Below are positions 16,557 through 25,016 of a DNA stretch of 64,000 bases, piece by piece. The position numbers and the translations under genes were made by a program. The notes beneath the pieces were generated by a model. It saw only the letters and a list, made by a program, of their open reading frames with translations. It did no database searches and had not been told where the DNA came from. This DNA comes from Herbidospora cretacea (GTDB taxonomy: Bacteria; Actinomycetota; Actinomycetes; Streptosporangiales; Streptosporangiaceae). Location of the stretch: positions 1 to 64,000 of the forward strand of contig NZ_BBXG01000015.1 in assembly GCF_001570605.1 (NCBI RefSeq). Reading direction: 5' to 3'. How positions within the stretch are numbered: the stretch's first letter is position 1; each line of letters starts with the position of its first letter.

Positions 16557-18415
16557 TGAACGTCTTCCTGGAACTGCTGGCCAGGGAGGCCTCGGCCGTG
16601 GAGTTCGAGGGGCCGGTGCTCCAGGCGCGGGCGGCCGGGGCCGACGCGGCCACGCTGGAGGCGCTGGAGCGCGAGAAGGTCGCCGCGCTGCGGATCAGGG
16701 CCGTGATGCGTCGCCGGGCCCGCCGCGAGGCCGAGCTGTCGGCGCTGTTCGACACCGCCAAGGACCTGGCCGGCCTGCGTGACCTCGACGCCGTGCTGGC
16801 CGCGATCGTCCACCGGGCGCGCGGGCTGCTCGGCACCGACGTGGCCTACCTGACGCTGAACGACGCCGAGCGCGGCGACACCTACATGCGGGTCACCGAC
16901 GGCGTGATCACTTCCCGTTTCCGTGCCGTACGCCTTCCTCCCGGCACCGGCCTGGGCGGCCTGGTGGCCCAGACGGGTGAGGGCTACGCGACCTCCGACT
17001 ACTTCGCCGACGAGCGGTTCCGCCGCGCGAGCGGCATCGACGACGCGGTCACCGAAGAGGGGCTGGTCGCGATACTGGGCGTGCCGCTGCGGCTGGGCAA
17101 CCAGGTCATCGGCGTGCTGTTCGCGGCCGACCGGGGGGTCAGGCCGTTCGCGCGCGAGGAGATCGCGCTGCTGTCGTCGCTGGCCGCGCACGCCTCGGTC
17201 GCCATCGACACCGCGCGGCGGCTGGAGGAGACCCGGGCCGCGCTGACCGAGCTGAGCGAGGCCAACCGGCTGATCCGCAACCACTCGACCGCGATCGAAC
17301 GGGCCGCCGACGCGCACGATCGGATGACCGGCCTGGTGCTGCGCGGCGGCGGCGTGGAGGACGTCGCGGCGGTCGTCACCGAGGTCATCGGCGGGCGGCT
17401 GACCGTGCTCGACGGCTCCGGCGAACCACTGGTGGGCGACCCGGGCGACGTCGACCCGAGCGTCCCGGATGCCGCGCGCGCCTCCCGGGCGCTCGGCCGG
17501 TCGGTGGAGCGGGGCCGGAACCTGATCGCGTCGGTCGATGTGGGCGGCTCGGAGAGCGCCCCGCTGTGCACGCTGGTGCTGCGCACGGCCGGGCCGGTGG
17601 CCGACACCGACCGGCGCATCCTGGAGCGGGCCGCGCTGGTGACCGCCCTGCTGCTGCTGTTCCGGCGCAGCGTGGCCGACGCCGAGGGGCGGGTGCGCGG
17701 GGAACTGCTCGACGACCTGATCGCCCGGCCGGACCTGGCCGGGCTGCCCGAACGGGCCCGGCGGCTGGGCCTGGACCTGGCCGAACCCCACGTGCTGGTG
17801 GCCGCCTCCCATCACGGGCAGCGGGAGCGGGCCGCGTTCTGGGCGTCGTCGGAAGCGGCGCTGGCGGGCGGCCTGGCGACCGCGCGCGGCGACGAGGTCG
17901 TGCTGCTGCTGCCGGGCGACAAGCCCGGCGTGACGGCCAAGCGGGTGGCGGCGGAGCTGTCGGCCAGTCTGGGCCGCCCGGCCACCGCCGGGGCCGCGCG
18001 GGCGGAGTCCGACGTGGCCGCCGCCTACGAGGAGGCCCGCCGGTGCGCGTCGGCGCTGCTGGCGCTCGGCCGGGCGGGCGACGGCGCGGGCGCGGCCGAA
18101 CTGGGCTTCGTCGGGCTGGTCATCGGCGAGGGGCGCGACGTGGCGGGGTTCGTCGAGGGCGTCATCGGGCCGGTGCGCGACTACGACGAGAAGAAGGGCA
18201 CCCAGCTCGTCCAGACCCTGGTCGGCTACTTCGCGTGCGGCGGGCAGCTCACCCGGACGGCCGAGGCGCTGCACATCCACGTCAACACGGTCACCCAGCG
18301 GCTCGACCGGATCGGGCGGCTGCTGGGCGACGGCTGGCAGGACCCGGAGCGGGCGCTGGAGATCCAGCTCGCGCTACGGCTCGGTAGCGCCTTCCGCCAT
18401 CCGCCGGGCCGGTGA
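16556..18415 (+). CDS. GAF and PucR-type helix-turn-helix regulator
   Basis: 619 residues from ATG 16556, which overlaps the SDR stop; a longer upstream reading is an artefact. A coiled N-terminal region precedes a GAF domain (about residues 60-225, LFDTAKDLAGLRDLDAVLAAI to HASVAIDTARRL). A CdaR/GGDEF-like middle region follows, then the PucR C-terminal helix-turn-helix (about 555-610, LVQTLVGYFACGGQLTRTAEALHIHVNTVTQRLDRIG). Such proteins regulate adjacent catabolic genes, and this pairing with a hydroxybutyrate dehydrogenase recurs in actinomycetes. The GAF ligand is unknown. Confidence 0.9.
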   Translation: MNVFLELLAREASAVEFEGPVLQARAAGADAATLEALEREKVAALRIRAVMRRRARREAELSALFDTAKDLAGLRDLDAVLAAIVHRARGLLGTDVAYLTLNDAERGDTYMRVTDGVITSRFRAVRLPPGTGLGGLVAQTGEGYATSDYFADERFRRASGIDDAVTEEGLVAILGVPLRLGNQVIGVLFAADRGVRPFAREEIALLSSLAAHASVAIDTARRLEETRAALTELSEANRLIRNHSTAIERAADAHDRMTGLVLRGGGVEDVAAVVTEVIGGRLTVLDGSGEPLVGDPGDVDPSVPDAARASRALGRSVERGRNLIASVDVGGSESAPLCTLVLRTAGPVADTDRRILERAALVTALLLLFRRSVADAEGRVRGELLDDLIARPDLAGLPERARRLGLDLAEPHVLVAASHHGQRERAAFWASSEAALAGGLATARGDEVVLLLPGDKPGVTAKRVAAELSASLGRPATAGAARAESDVAAAYEEARRCASALLALGRAGDGAGAAELGFVGLVIGEGRDVAGFVEGVIGPVRDYDEKKGTQLVQTLVGYFACGGQLTRTAEALHIHVNTVTQRLDRIGRLLGDGWQDPERALEIQLALRLGSAFRHPPGR

Positions 18416-18437
18416 TATGTGCCGTACGCCCATGGCC

Positions 18438-18461
18438 AGTGACGGGCGTCACTTCTAGGTT
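18438..18461 (+). promoter_or_regulatory. perfect inverted repeat next to a leaderless -10 box
   Basis: AGTGACG-GG-CGTCACT at 18438-18453 ends two bases before TAGGTT (18456-18461), whose position sets transcription start near the ATG at 18468. A protein bound here would cover the -35/-10 spacer, so repression of the hydrolase gene is likely. The PucR-type regulator immediately upstream is one candidate binder (inference). Confidence 0.6.
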
Positions 18462-18467
18462 GTGAGC

Positions 18468-19472
18468 ATGAACATGGAACGAATCGGCACCGCGAGGCTG
18501 ACGCAGAACGTCCGGTCGGTGCCCGGCGCCGAGGGCGAAGCGGTGCTGTTCGTGCACGGCAACGTGTCCTCCGGAGCCTTCTGGGAGGACACCCTCGAAG
18601 CCCTGGCCGACACCTGCCGCCCGCTCGCGGTGGACCTGCGCGGCTTCGGCGACACCGACCCCGAGCCGGTCGACGCCACCCGCGGGGTGCGTGACTACAG
18701 CGACGACGTGCTGGCGCTGCTCGACGCGCTGGAGATCGACCGGGTGCACCTGGTCGGCTGGAGCCTGGGCGGCGGCGTGGTCCTCCAGGCGCTCATGGAC
18801 CGCCCCTCGGTCGTCGCCAGCGTGACGCTGGTCAACCCGGTGTCCCCCTACGGCTTCGGCGGCACCCACGACGTCGCCGGCACGGTCACCCACGCCGACC
18901 ACGCGGGCAGCGGCGCGGGCGGGGCCAACCCCGACTTCGTGTCGGCCCTGGCCAACCGCGACACCGGCGACGGCCCGGTGACGCCGCTGCGGGTGTTCCG
19001 CACGACGTACGTGAAGAACCCCGTCCCCGGCGAGGAGCGCTGGGTCGCCTCGATGCTGACCACGCGCATCGGCGACGACCACTACCCCGGCGACGGGGTC
19101 CCTTCGGAGAACTGGCCCGGCGTCGCGCCCGGCACCCGGGGCGTGCTCAACACCCTGTCGCCCGCGCACTTCCGCATCGACCTGAGCGGCGTCGACCCCA
19201 AGCCGCCGATCCTGTGGATCCGGGGCTCCCACGACGTGATCGTCTCGGACGCCTCGCTGTTCGACCTGGCCCACCTCGGCGCGCTCGGCGCGATCCCCGG
19301 CTCCCCGGGCACCCCGGCGCAGCCGATGGTCGCCCAGACGCGGGCGTTCCTGGACGCGTACGGCGACTACACCGAGGTCGTCGTCGACGACACCGGCCAC
19401 AGCCCGCACATCGAGAAGCCCGAGGAGTTCCGCGCGGCCCTCCGCAAGCACCTGGCTCAGATCATCCCGTAG
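18468..19472 (+). CDS. alpha/beta hydrolase
   Basis: 334 residues. Oxyanion motif HGN at 30-32, nucleophile S99 in GWSLGG, a candidate acid in RGSHDVIVSD (about residue 250) and catalytic His in DDTGHSPHIEKPEEF near the C-terminus. The cap region is large (about 130-230). Substrate unknown; an esterase, lactonase or epoxide/haloalkane-type hydrolase is possible. The ATG at 18468 is preferred over the GTG at 18462 because the -10 box spacing fits leaderless initiation there. The last 16 bases overlap the convergent glycosyltransferase gene. Confidence 0.88.
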   Translation: MNMERIGTARLTQNVRSVPGAEGEAVLFVHGNVSSGAFWEDTLEALADTCRPLAVDLRGFGDTDPEPVDATRGVRDYSDDVLALLDALEIDRVHLVGWSLGGGVVLQALMDRPSVVASVTLVNPVSPYGFGGTHDVAGTVTHADHAGSGAGGANPDFVSALANRDTGDGPVTPLRVFRTTYVKNPVPGEERWVASMLTTRIGDDHYPGDGVPSENWPGVAPGTRGVLNTLSPAHFRIDLSGVDPKPPILWIRGSHDVIVSDASLFDLAHLGALGAIPGSPGTPAQPMVAQTRAFLDAYGDYTEVVVDDTGHSPHIEKPEEFRAALRKHLAQIIP

Positions 19473-21364
19473 CGCCGCTTCACCGAGGCGACCAGCCGCT
19501 TCCAGCGGGTGGGCGGGCGCGGGGTCTCCAGGGTCCGCACGACCGCCTTCCCGCGCTGGGTCTCGACGGCGAAGCGGAGGTCGACGAGGCTGCCGTCCAT
19601 CCGCAGCTTGGGCCGCCACAGACCGCGGGTCAGCCCGCCGCGCCCGCCGGGCAGTTTGGCGATGAGCTGCCCGGCGAACCTGCCCGGCTCGCCCGGCTCG
19701 ATCAGCGCGGGCGCGACCACGGTCCGGCCGCCGACCCGCCGCAGCACCAGCTCGGCCGCCGGCCCGCCGTTCGGCGGCACGTAGGGCACCGGCACCGACA
19801 CGAACACCGCGCCCTCGTGCGCCGACACCGTGGCCGCCTGCGAGACCAGCGCGATCGACTCGGCGAACGAGCGCGGCTCGACGCACACGCTCAGCTCGCC
19901 CTTGTCCGACCAGCACGGCACCACGAGCCGCCGGGGGTACTCGGCCATCATCCCGGCCGAGGTGACCCCGTGGTCGGGGCGGACGACGCGGGTGCGGGCC
20001 GGGTTCACCCCGCGCATCCGCACGTGCACCTCCCACACCCCCGGGTCGAGGGGCCGCCCGAAGGCGGCGGTGCCGACGTCGAAGCGGGCCTCCCCGGAGG
20101 CGCGCAGCCGCACGCCCCCCTCGACCGGCAGCCGTTCGACGTCGCCGGTGACCGGCAGGAAGTGCATCTCCCCGGTCTCGGAGTGGCGGACGTACACCTC
20201 CATCCGCACCTCGCCGGCCGCCTCGGTGACCTCGCGCAGCGCGGGGTCGAGCCGGTCGACCCGCGACGGCGGCACCCACCAGACCCGGTCGCCCTCGGCC
20301 GCGAACACCATCGGCGACCCGTCGGGGGCCAGCAGCTCGGCGGTCAGCGTGAGCGACAGCACGTGGCCCGCCCAGCGCAGGTCGCCGAGCTCGGCCCCGA
20401 GCCTGGTCCCCTGCGCCGCCCTGGCCAGGTCGGCGATCCCCTTCGCGTCCCCGGTGCGCAGCAGCGCGGCCCTGGCCCTCAGGTGGACCGGCAGATGGGT
20501 GTCGAGCGACCCGGGGAACCGGGTGGCGGTGATGGCCTTGAGGTGGCCGTACAGAAGCTCCTGACGCTCGGGCGTGAGCCCGAGGAACGGCGGGCCGAGG
20601 CGGCGCAGCGCGACGCTGCGGAAGAAGTGGGCGGCGATGCGGTCGCGCTGGACGCCCGGCTCGGTCTGCGCCTCGACGATGTCCATGATCGCGCTCAGTC
20701 CCGCGACGAGGTCCCAGTCCCCCGGCTCGGGCTCGGCGCCGGGCGCACCGTGGGCGAGGTGGCAGACCACGTGCCCGGCCGCCACCGCGATCACCTTGGC
20801 CGACAGGTAGGCCCGCAGCACGAACGCCTGCTCCGACAGCGCCCGGTCGGCGAACCGGAGCTGGTGGGTCTCGATGAACTCGCGCCGGAACAGCTTGTGC
20901 GCGGTCACGGCGGTGAGCAGCCGGTCGCGGAGCAGGTCGGCCCGGTCGCGGTCGCGGGTGAACGCGGCGGCCGGCGGCCCGTCCCCGGCCAGCCGCCCGA
21001 CCAGCACGTCGGCCTCGGTCTCCTTGGCCCGCTCGAACAGCCGCTGGAGCGAGCCCGGTTCGAGCCGGTCGTGGGCGTTCATCAGGAAGACGAACTCGCC
21101 CAGCGCCACCGACAGCGCGGCGTTGCGGCCGTGGGCCGGGTTGCCGGTCCGTTCGAGATGCAGCACCCGCACGTTGGACCGGGTCGCCGCGAGGGCGTCG
21201 AGGCGCTTGCGGGTGCCGTCGGTCGAGCCGTCGTCGGCGAAGATGACCTCGTATTCGTCCGGCGGGAGCTCCAGCAGTGAGCGCACGCACGCGTCGAACG
21301 AGTCGGTGGCGGGCCCGGCATTTCCGACAGGGACCGCGACGGAGACTTTCAGCCCTTGGCGCAT
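19457..21364 (-). CDS. family 2 glycosyltransferase with large C-terminal domain
   Basis: 635 residues. The N-terminal GT-A domain (about 1-230) shows the GT2 start KVSVAVPVGNA, FADDGSTDG with D44-D45, and GRNAALSVALGEFVFLMNAHD with a DxD-like MNAHD site. The remaining 400 residues include beta-rich segments similar in layout to the C-terminal domains of TarS/TagF-like wall polyol glycosyltransferases (weak inference). No transmembrane segment is evident. Likely involved in cell-wall glycopolymer or other envelope glycosylation. Convergent overlap with the hydrolase. Confidence 0.85.
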   Translation of the reverse strand: MRQGLKVSVAVPVGNAGPATDSFDACVRSLLELPPDEYEVIFADDGSTDGTRKRLDALAATRSNVRVLHLERTGNPAHGRNAALSVALGEFVFLMNAHDRLEPGSLQRLFERAKETEADVLVGRLAGDGPPAAAFTRDRDRADLLRDRLLTAVTAHKLFRREFIETHQLRFADRALSEQAFVLRAYLSAKVIAVAAGHVVCHLAHGAPGAEPEPGDWDLVAGLSAIMDIVEAQTEPGVQRDRIAAHFFRSVALRRLGPPFLGLTPERQELLYGHLKAITATRFPGSLDTHLPVHLRARAALLRTGDAKGIADLARAAQGTRLGAELGDLRWAGHVLSLTLTAELLAPDGSPMVFAAEGDRVWWVPPSRVDRLDPALREVTEAAGEVRMEVYVRHSETGEMHFLPVTGDVERLPVEGGVRLRASGEARFDVGTAAFGRPLDPGVWEVHVRMRGVNPARTRVVRPDHGVTSAGMMAEYPRRLVVPCWSDKGELSVCVEPRSFAESIALVSQAATVSAHEGAVFVSVPVPYVPPNGGPAAELVLRRVGGRTVVAPALIEPGEPGRFAGQLIAKLPGGRGGLTRGLWRPKLRMDGSLVDLRFAVETQRGKAVVRTLETPRPPTRWKRLVASVKRRYGMI

Positions 21365-21430
21365 CCCCTCAGCGTGCGGGGGATGCGCCCGAGCGCGGTT
21401 CAGCCTTGCCGAAGGCTGACCATTCCTTAC

Positions 21431-22204
21431 CTAGTACCAACCCACCCGCTGGCTGTGGCCCCAGGCGCCACAAGGTGAGCCGTAACGGCCCTTGATGTAG
21501 CCAAGACCCCACTTGATCTGGGTGGCCGGGTTGGTCTGCCAGTCGGAACCCGCGGAGGCCATCTTGCTGCCGGGCAGCGACTGGGGAATGCCGTAGGCGC
21601 CGGACGAGCGGTTCATGGCCCGCTCGTTCCAGTGGCTCTCCTTGTCCCAGAGCTTCTCCAGGCAGCCCCACTCGCCCTCCCAGCCCATGGCGGCGTTCAT
21701 CTGCTTGCCGAGAGCCTTGTTGGAGCCGGGGTCGGGGCTGGAGCCGGGCGGGAAGTCGGCCGGCAGGAAGCCGCCGCCGCCGGGCGCCTCCTTCGGGATC
21801 TTGACGCTGTCGTTGGGGCCGAAGGGCTCGCGGCCCTCGCGGTCGCCGGCGAGCTCGTTCTTCTGCATCGCCGCCGCGGCGTCGGCCTTCAGCGCGTCGA
21901 TCCTGGGGTCGTTGCCGATGATGTCCGGGTTGAACCCGAGCACGTCGATCGGGGTCTGCGGCCGGGCCGCGTTCTCGACGGCGGTGCGGACGAGGAAGGT
22001 GGTGAACCCGGCGACCAGCGCCACGGTGACACCGGTGATGATCAGGCGCTTGGGCGTGAACATCGGGCCCTTGGGCCGCTTGGGCGGCGGCGGTGGCTCC
22101 GACGAGCTCGGCGGGGACGACGGCGTGGGCGGGGGCGGCGACGCGGGACCGCGGGCGCGACGGGCCCCGGGGCGGCGTTCCCTGACAGGCTGACCAGAAC
22201 TCAC
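21431..22204 (-). CDS. membrane-anchored lytic-transglycosylase-like cell-wall hydrolase
   Basis: 257 residues. A Pro/Ser-rich cytoplasmic N-terminus precedes a signal-anchor helix at about 54-72 (LIITGVTVALVAGFTTFLV). A linker follows, then a C-terminal SLT-like domain with the catalytic-type Glu in LEKLWDKESHWNERAMN and AYGIPQSLPGSKMASAGSDW. The ending RYGSPCGAWGHSQRVGWY is typical of this actinobacterial family. It acts outside the membrane on peptidoglycan. It is divergent from a two-component operon across a consensus CRP-type site, matching CRP control of muralytic enzymes such as rpfA in mycobacteria and Streptomyces (established for those). Confidence 0.88.
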   Translation of the reverse strand: MSSGQPVRERRPGARRARGPASPPPPTPSSPPSSSEPPPPPKRPKGPMFTPKRLIITGVTVALVAGFTTFLVRTAVENAARPQTPIDVLGFNPDIIGNDPRIDALKADAAAAMQKNELAGDREGREPFGPNDSVKIPKEAPGGGGFLPADFPPGSSPDPGSNKALGKQMNAAMGWEGEWGCLEKLWDKESHWNERAMNRSSGAYGIPQSLPGSKMASAGSDWQTNPATQIKWGLGYIKGRYGSPCGAWGHSQRVGWY

Positions 22205-22310
22205 GACCTATGAGCTTGCCGTGTGGGGGTGGGTGGTCCGCAACCGATTCACGAAACCCGCTTGACCACTTCTTTAGACAAAGGGGGTTAACATGGACTT
22301 TCTTCACTGA

Positions 22311-22326
22311 TGTGATTTTGGTCACA
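22311..22326. promoter_or_regulatory. consensus CRP/FNR-family operator
   Basis: TGTGATTTTGGTCACA is a perfect TGTGA-N6-TCACA palindrome, the binding consensus of mycobacterial and Streptomyces Crp. It sits between the transglycosylase gene (start 22204, minus strand) and the response-regulator gene (start 22386). It is centred about 67 bases upstream of the latter's predicted leaderless start (CATAAT at 22374-22379). Confidence 0.75.
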
Positions 22327-22385
22327 CCCGATTTCGTCGCCTTATGCCAGCTTCTTCCGGTCCGGGCAGGCCGCATAATGACCGG

Positions 22386-23060
22386 ATGGCTGGCATCCTC
22401 CTCGTCGAAGACGACCCCTCGGTCCGAACGGGACTCGAGCTCGCACTCGCCCGCCAGGGTCACTCGATCACCGCTTTCGGCACCGGCGAGGAGGCCCTGG
22501 AGCACATCCGGGCGCGGCGGCCGGAGATCGTCATCCTCGATGTGATGCTGCCCGGCATCGACGGGGTCGAGGTGTGCCGGAGGATCCGCAAGCTCGACTC
22601 GCTCCCGATCATCCTGCTGACCGCCCTCGGCGACGACCTCGACGTGGTGGTCGGCCTGGAGGCCGGCGCCGACGACTACGTGATCAAGCCGGTCGAGCCC
22701 CGCGTGCTCGACGCCCGGATCAGGGCCATCCTGCGCCGCATGGAGTCGGCCTCCACCGACCGGGTCACCTTCGGCGAGCTGATGATCGACCGGGGCGCCC
22801 TGAAGGTCACGCTGGAGGGCCGCGAGGTGCACCTCACCCCCACCGAGCTGCGGCTGCTGCTGGAGCTCGTCCGCCACCCCGGCCAGGTGCTCAACCGCCG
22901 CTACCTGCTGCGCTCGGTCTGGGACCACACCCATGTGGCCGACTCGCGCCTGGTCGACGCGTGCGTGCAGCGCATCCGCGCCAAGATCGAGCCGACGCCC
23001 GGCGACCCCGTCTACATCCACACGGTGCGCGGGTTCGGTTACCGCTTCAGCGGCCCGTGA
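22386..23060 (+). CDS. OmpR-family response regulator
   Basis: 224 residues from ATG 22386; an upstream GTG-type reading adds 14 residues across the -10 box. The receiver domain (1-115) has the acidic pocket E8-D9-D10, phospho-acceptor D52 in ILDVMLPG, T79 and K101. The C-terminal winged helix (about 130-222) ends in the usual VRGFGYRF. First gene of a response regulator/histidine kinase/lipoprotein operon. The closest known style is the CseB/MtrA-type envelope-stress regulators. It starts at a predicted leaderless promoter near a CRP-type site. Confidence 0.93.
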   Translation: MAGILLVEDDPSVRTGLELALARQGHSITAFGTGEEALEHIRARRPEIVILDVMLPGIDGVEVCRRIRKLDSLPIILLTALGDDLDVVVGLEAGADDYVIKPVEPRVLDARIRAILRRMESASTDRVTFGELMIDRGALKVTLEGREVHLTPTELRLLLELVRHPGQVLNRRYLLRSVWDHTHVADSRLVDACVQRIRAKIEPTPGDPVYIHTVRGFGYRFSGP

Positions 23061-23067
23061 GTCTTCC

Positions 23068-24489
23068 GTGAGCAGCCTGCGCAAGCGGCTCGTCGTCACC
23101 TTCACGGTCGTGGCGGTGACCGCCTCGTTCATGGTCGCCGGGATCGGCTACCAGATCGTCCGGGGCGAGCTGCTGCGCCGGGCCGAGTCGAGCGCGGTGG
23201 AGGACGTCCGCGACACGATGAACCGGCTGACCCTGCCCATCGGCACCAGCGACCTGCTGTGGCCCAACGACGCCTCGGTCACCGACGACGACCTGCGCAA
23301 CCTCGTCACCAGCCTCAGCGGCCCCGACCGCCAGGTCATCGTCGAATACGGCCAGGAGCCGCCCCGGTTCTCTGAAGGCGCGCACGTCACCCTGGCCGAC
23401 ATCCCCGACGACGTCCGGGCCGCCGCCCGCACCCGGATCGCCTACCGGACGATGGAGGTCGACCAGGAGCCGACGCTCGTGGTCGGCACCGACGTCAAAC
23501 GCCAGACCGGCAGCGGCGCGGTCCGCTCCACCGGCATGACGGTCTTCGTGTTCGTCTCCATGACCGACGTCGACCGGGTGCTGGTCAACCTGCGCGCCGC
23601 GCTGCTCCAGGCGGGCTCGCTCACGCTCGTCCTCGCGCTCACGGTGGCGCTGCTGTCGGCCCGCCAGGTCCTTCTTCCGGTACGCCGCCTCGGTGAGGCC
23701 GCCCGCGCGCTGGGAGCCGGCCGGCTCGACACCCGGCTGCCGGTCCACGGCCGCGACGAACTCGCCGAGCTCACCGCCACGTTCAACGAGACGGCGCGGG
23801 CGCTGGAGCAGACCGTCCAGGAGCTGTCGTCGCTGGAGGCGATGTCGCGGCGCTTCGTCGCGGACGTCTCCCACGAGCTGCGCACCCCGCTGACCACCAT
23901 GACGGCGGTCACCGACATGCTCTCCGACGAGGCCGAACGGCTGCCGCCGGACGCCGGGCAGGCCGTCCACCTCGTGGTCGCCGAGATCGAGCGGCTGCGC
24001 TCCCTGGTCGACGACCTGATCGAGGTCAGCCGCTTCGACTCCGGCGCGGCCGTGCTCCGCCGCGAGACCGTCGACGTCGGCGACGAGCTGACCGAGTGCC
24101 TGGAGATCCGCGGCTGGACCGACCAGGTGACCCTGCGGGTCCCCGACGGCCTGACCTACCGGGTCGACCCGCGCCGCTTCGACGTCATCGTCGCCAACCT
24201 CGTCGGCAACGCCCTGAAGCACGGCGAACGCCCCGTCACCGTCACCGCCAAGGTCCTGCCCAGCGGCCTGGAGGTCCGCGTCCGCGACCACGGCCCCGGC
24301 ATCCCCCGCGAGGACCTGCCCCACGTCTTCGAGCGCTTCTTCAAGACCGGCGCCAACCGGGCCCGCTCGGGCGGCAGCGGCCTGGGCCTGTCGATCGCCA
24401 AGGCCAACGCCGAACTCCACCGCGGCACGATCACCGTCAAACTCGCCGACCCCGGAACCCAGTTCACGTTGTGGATACCGCGCCCATGA
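23068..24489 (+). CDS. sensor histidine kinase
   Basis: 473 residues from GTG 23068, seven bases after the response-regulator stop. TM1 at about 9-31, an extracytoplasmic sensor of about 145 residues, TM2 at about 178-198, HAMP (to about 250), then HisKA with H269 in VADVSHELRTPL. The ATPase has N-box NLVGNALKHG, DHGPGIP and GGSGLGLSIAKA. It probably phosphorylates the adjacent OmpR-type regulator. The stop overlaps the lipoprotein start (ATGA). Confidence 0.93.
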   Translation: MSSLRKRLVVTFTVVAVTASFMVAGIGYQIVRGELLRRAESSAVEDVRDTMNRLTLPIGTSDLLWPNDASVTDDDLRNLVTSLSGPDRQVIVEYGQEPPRFSEGAHVTLADIPDDVRAAARTRIAYRTMEVDQEPTLVVGTDVKRQTGSGAVRSTGMTVFVFVSMTDVDRVLVNLRAALLQAGSLTLVLALTVALLSARQVLLPVRRLGEAARALGAGRLDTRLPVHGRDELAELTATFNETARALEQTVQELSSLEAMSRRFVADVSHELRTPLTTMTAVTDMLSDEAERLPPDAGQAVHLVVAEIERLRSLVDDLIEVSRFDSGAAVLRRETVDVGDELTECLEIRGWTDQVTLRVPDGLTYRVDPRRFDVIVANLVGNALKHGERPVTVTAKVLPSGLEVRVRDHGPGIPREDLPHVFERFFKTGANRARSGGSGLGLSIAKANAELHRGTITVKLADPGTQFTLWIPRP

Positions 24490-25016
24490 GGAAACGGCTC
24501 AGCGTTCTGCTCCTGGCGGCCCTGACCGGCTGTGGGGTCACCTCGACCGGCGTCCAGGACGGCGGCCCGCCGCCGGTGATAAGCCCCAAGGCCGCCGTCG
24601 CGACCGTCTACCTGCTGCGCGCGGGCAAGCTGGAGCCCAGCAGCGTCGCGGTGGCCTCCCACTCGATGGACAACGTGATGGCCGCCCTCTTCGAGGCGGG
24701 CACCCGCTCGACCTCGGGCCTGACCAGCGAGCTCACCGGCCTGGTCTGGCAGACCAGCCAGCTCACCCGGTTCGGGGCGGTCCGCAACGACCCCGACAAC
24801 GCCGACGGCTTCCGGCTGTCGCTGTTCGTCAGCGGCGCACGCCCGATCACCAAAAAGGCGCAGGCCCAGATGACCTGCACCGCCATGCGGCAGCGGCAGG
24901 ACATCTGGGCCGTCACGATCACCAGGACGGACGTCACCGGCCCGGTGTCCTACGGTGAGCACACCTGCCGCGAGTTCTGGAGTCTCGCGGCGCCGGGCCG
25001 GCAACTGCCCCGTTAG
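24486..25016 (+). CDS. lipoprotein of the two-component operon
   Basis: 176 residues. A signal peptide [16 protein letters not shown] has lipobox LTGC with modified C16. The mature part has a GerMN-like feel ([34 protein letters not shown]) but is short, and two further Cys (about residues 136 and 164) could form a disulfide. The start overlaps the kinase stop by four bases, implying translational coupling. The response regulator/kinase/lipoprotein set recalls MtrAB-LpqB and CseABC, so a role in modulating the sensor is inferred. The stop overlaps the convergent phoH2 gene by four bases. Confidence 0.82.
   Translation: MRKRLSVLLLAALTGCGVTSTGVQDGGPPPVISPKAAVATVYLLRAGKLEPSSVAVASHSMDNVMAALFEAGTRSTSGLTSELTGLVWQTSQLTRFGAVRNDPDNADGFRLSLFVSGARPITKKAQAQMTCTAMRQRQDIWAVTITRTDVTGPVSYGEHTCREFWSLAAPGRQLPR

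Noticed and set aside
16481-21290. Very long minus- and plus-strand frames opposite the PucR-type, hydrolase and glycosyltransferase genes
   Set aside because: Low-complexity Arg/Gly/Pro products antisense to recognised domains; no ribosome-binding sites or family signatures.
22205-22385. c-di-AMP (ydaO) riboswitch upstream of the cell-wall hydrolase
   Set aside because: Such leaders precede muralytic genes in Streptomyces, but the short leader here shows none of the conserved riboswitch blocks. A covariance-model search with no hit would confirm.
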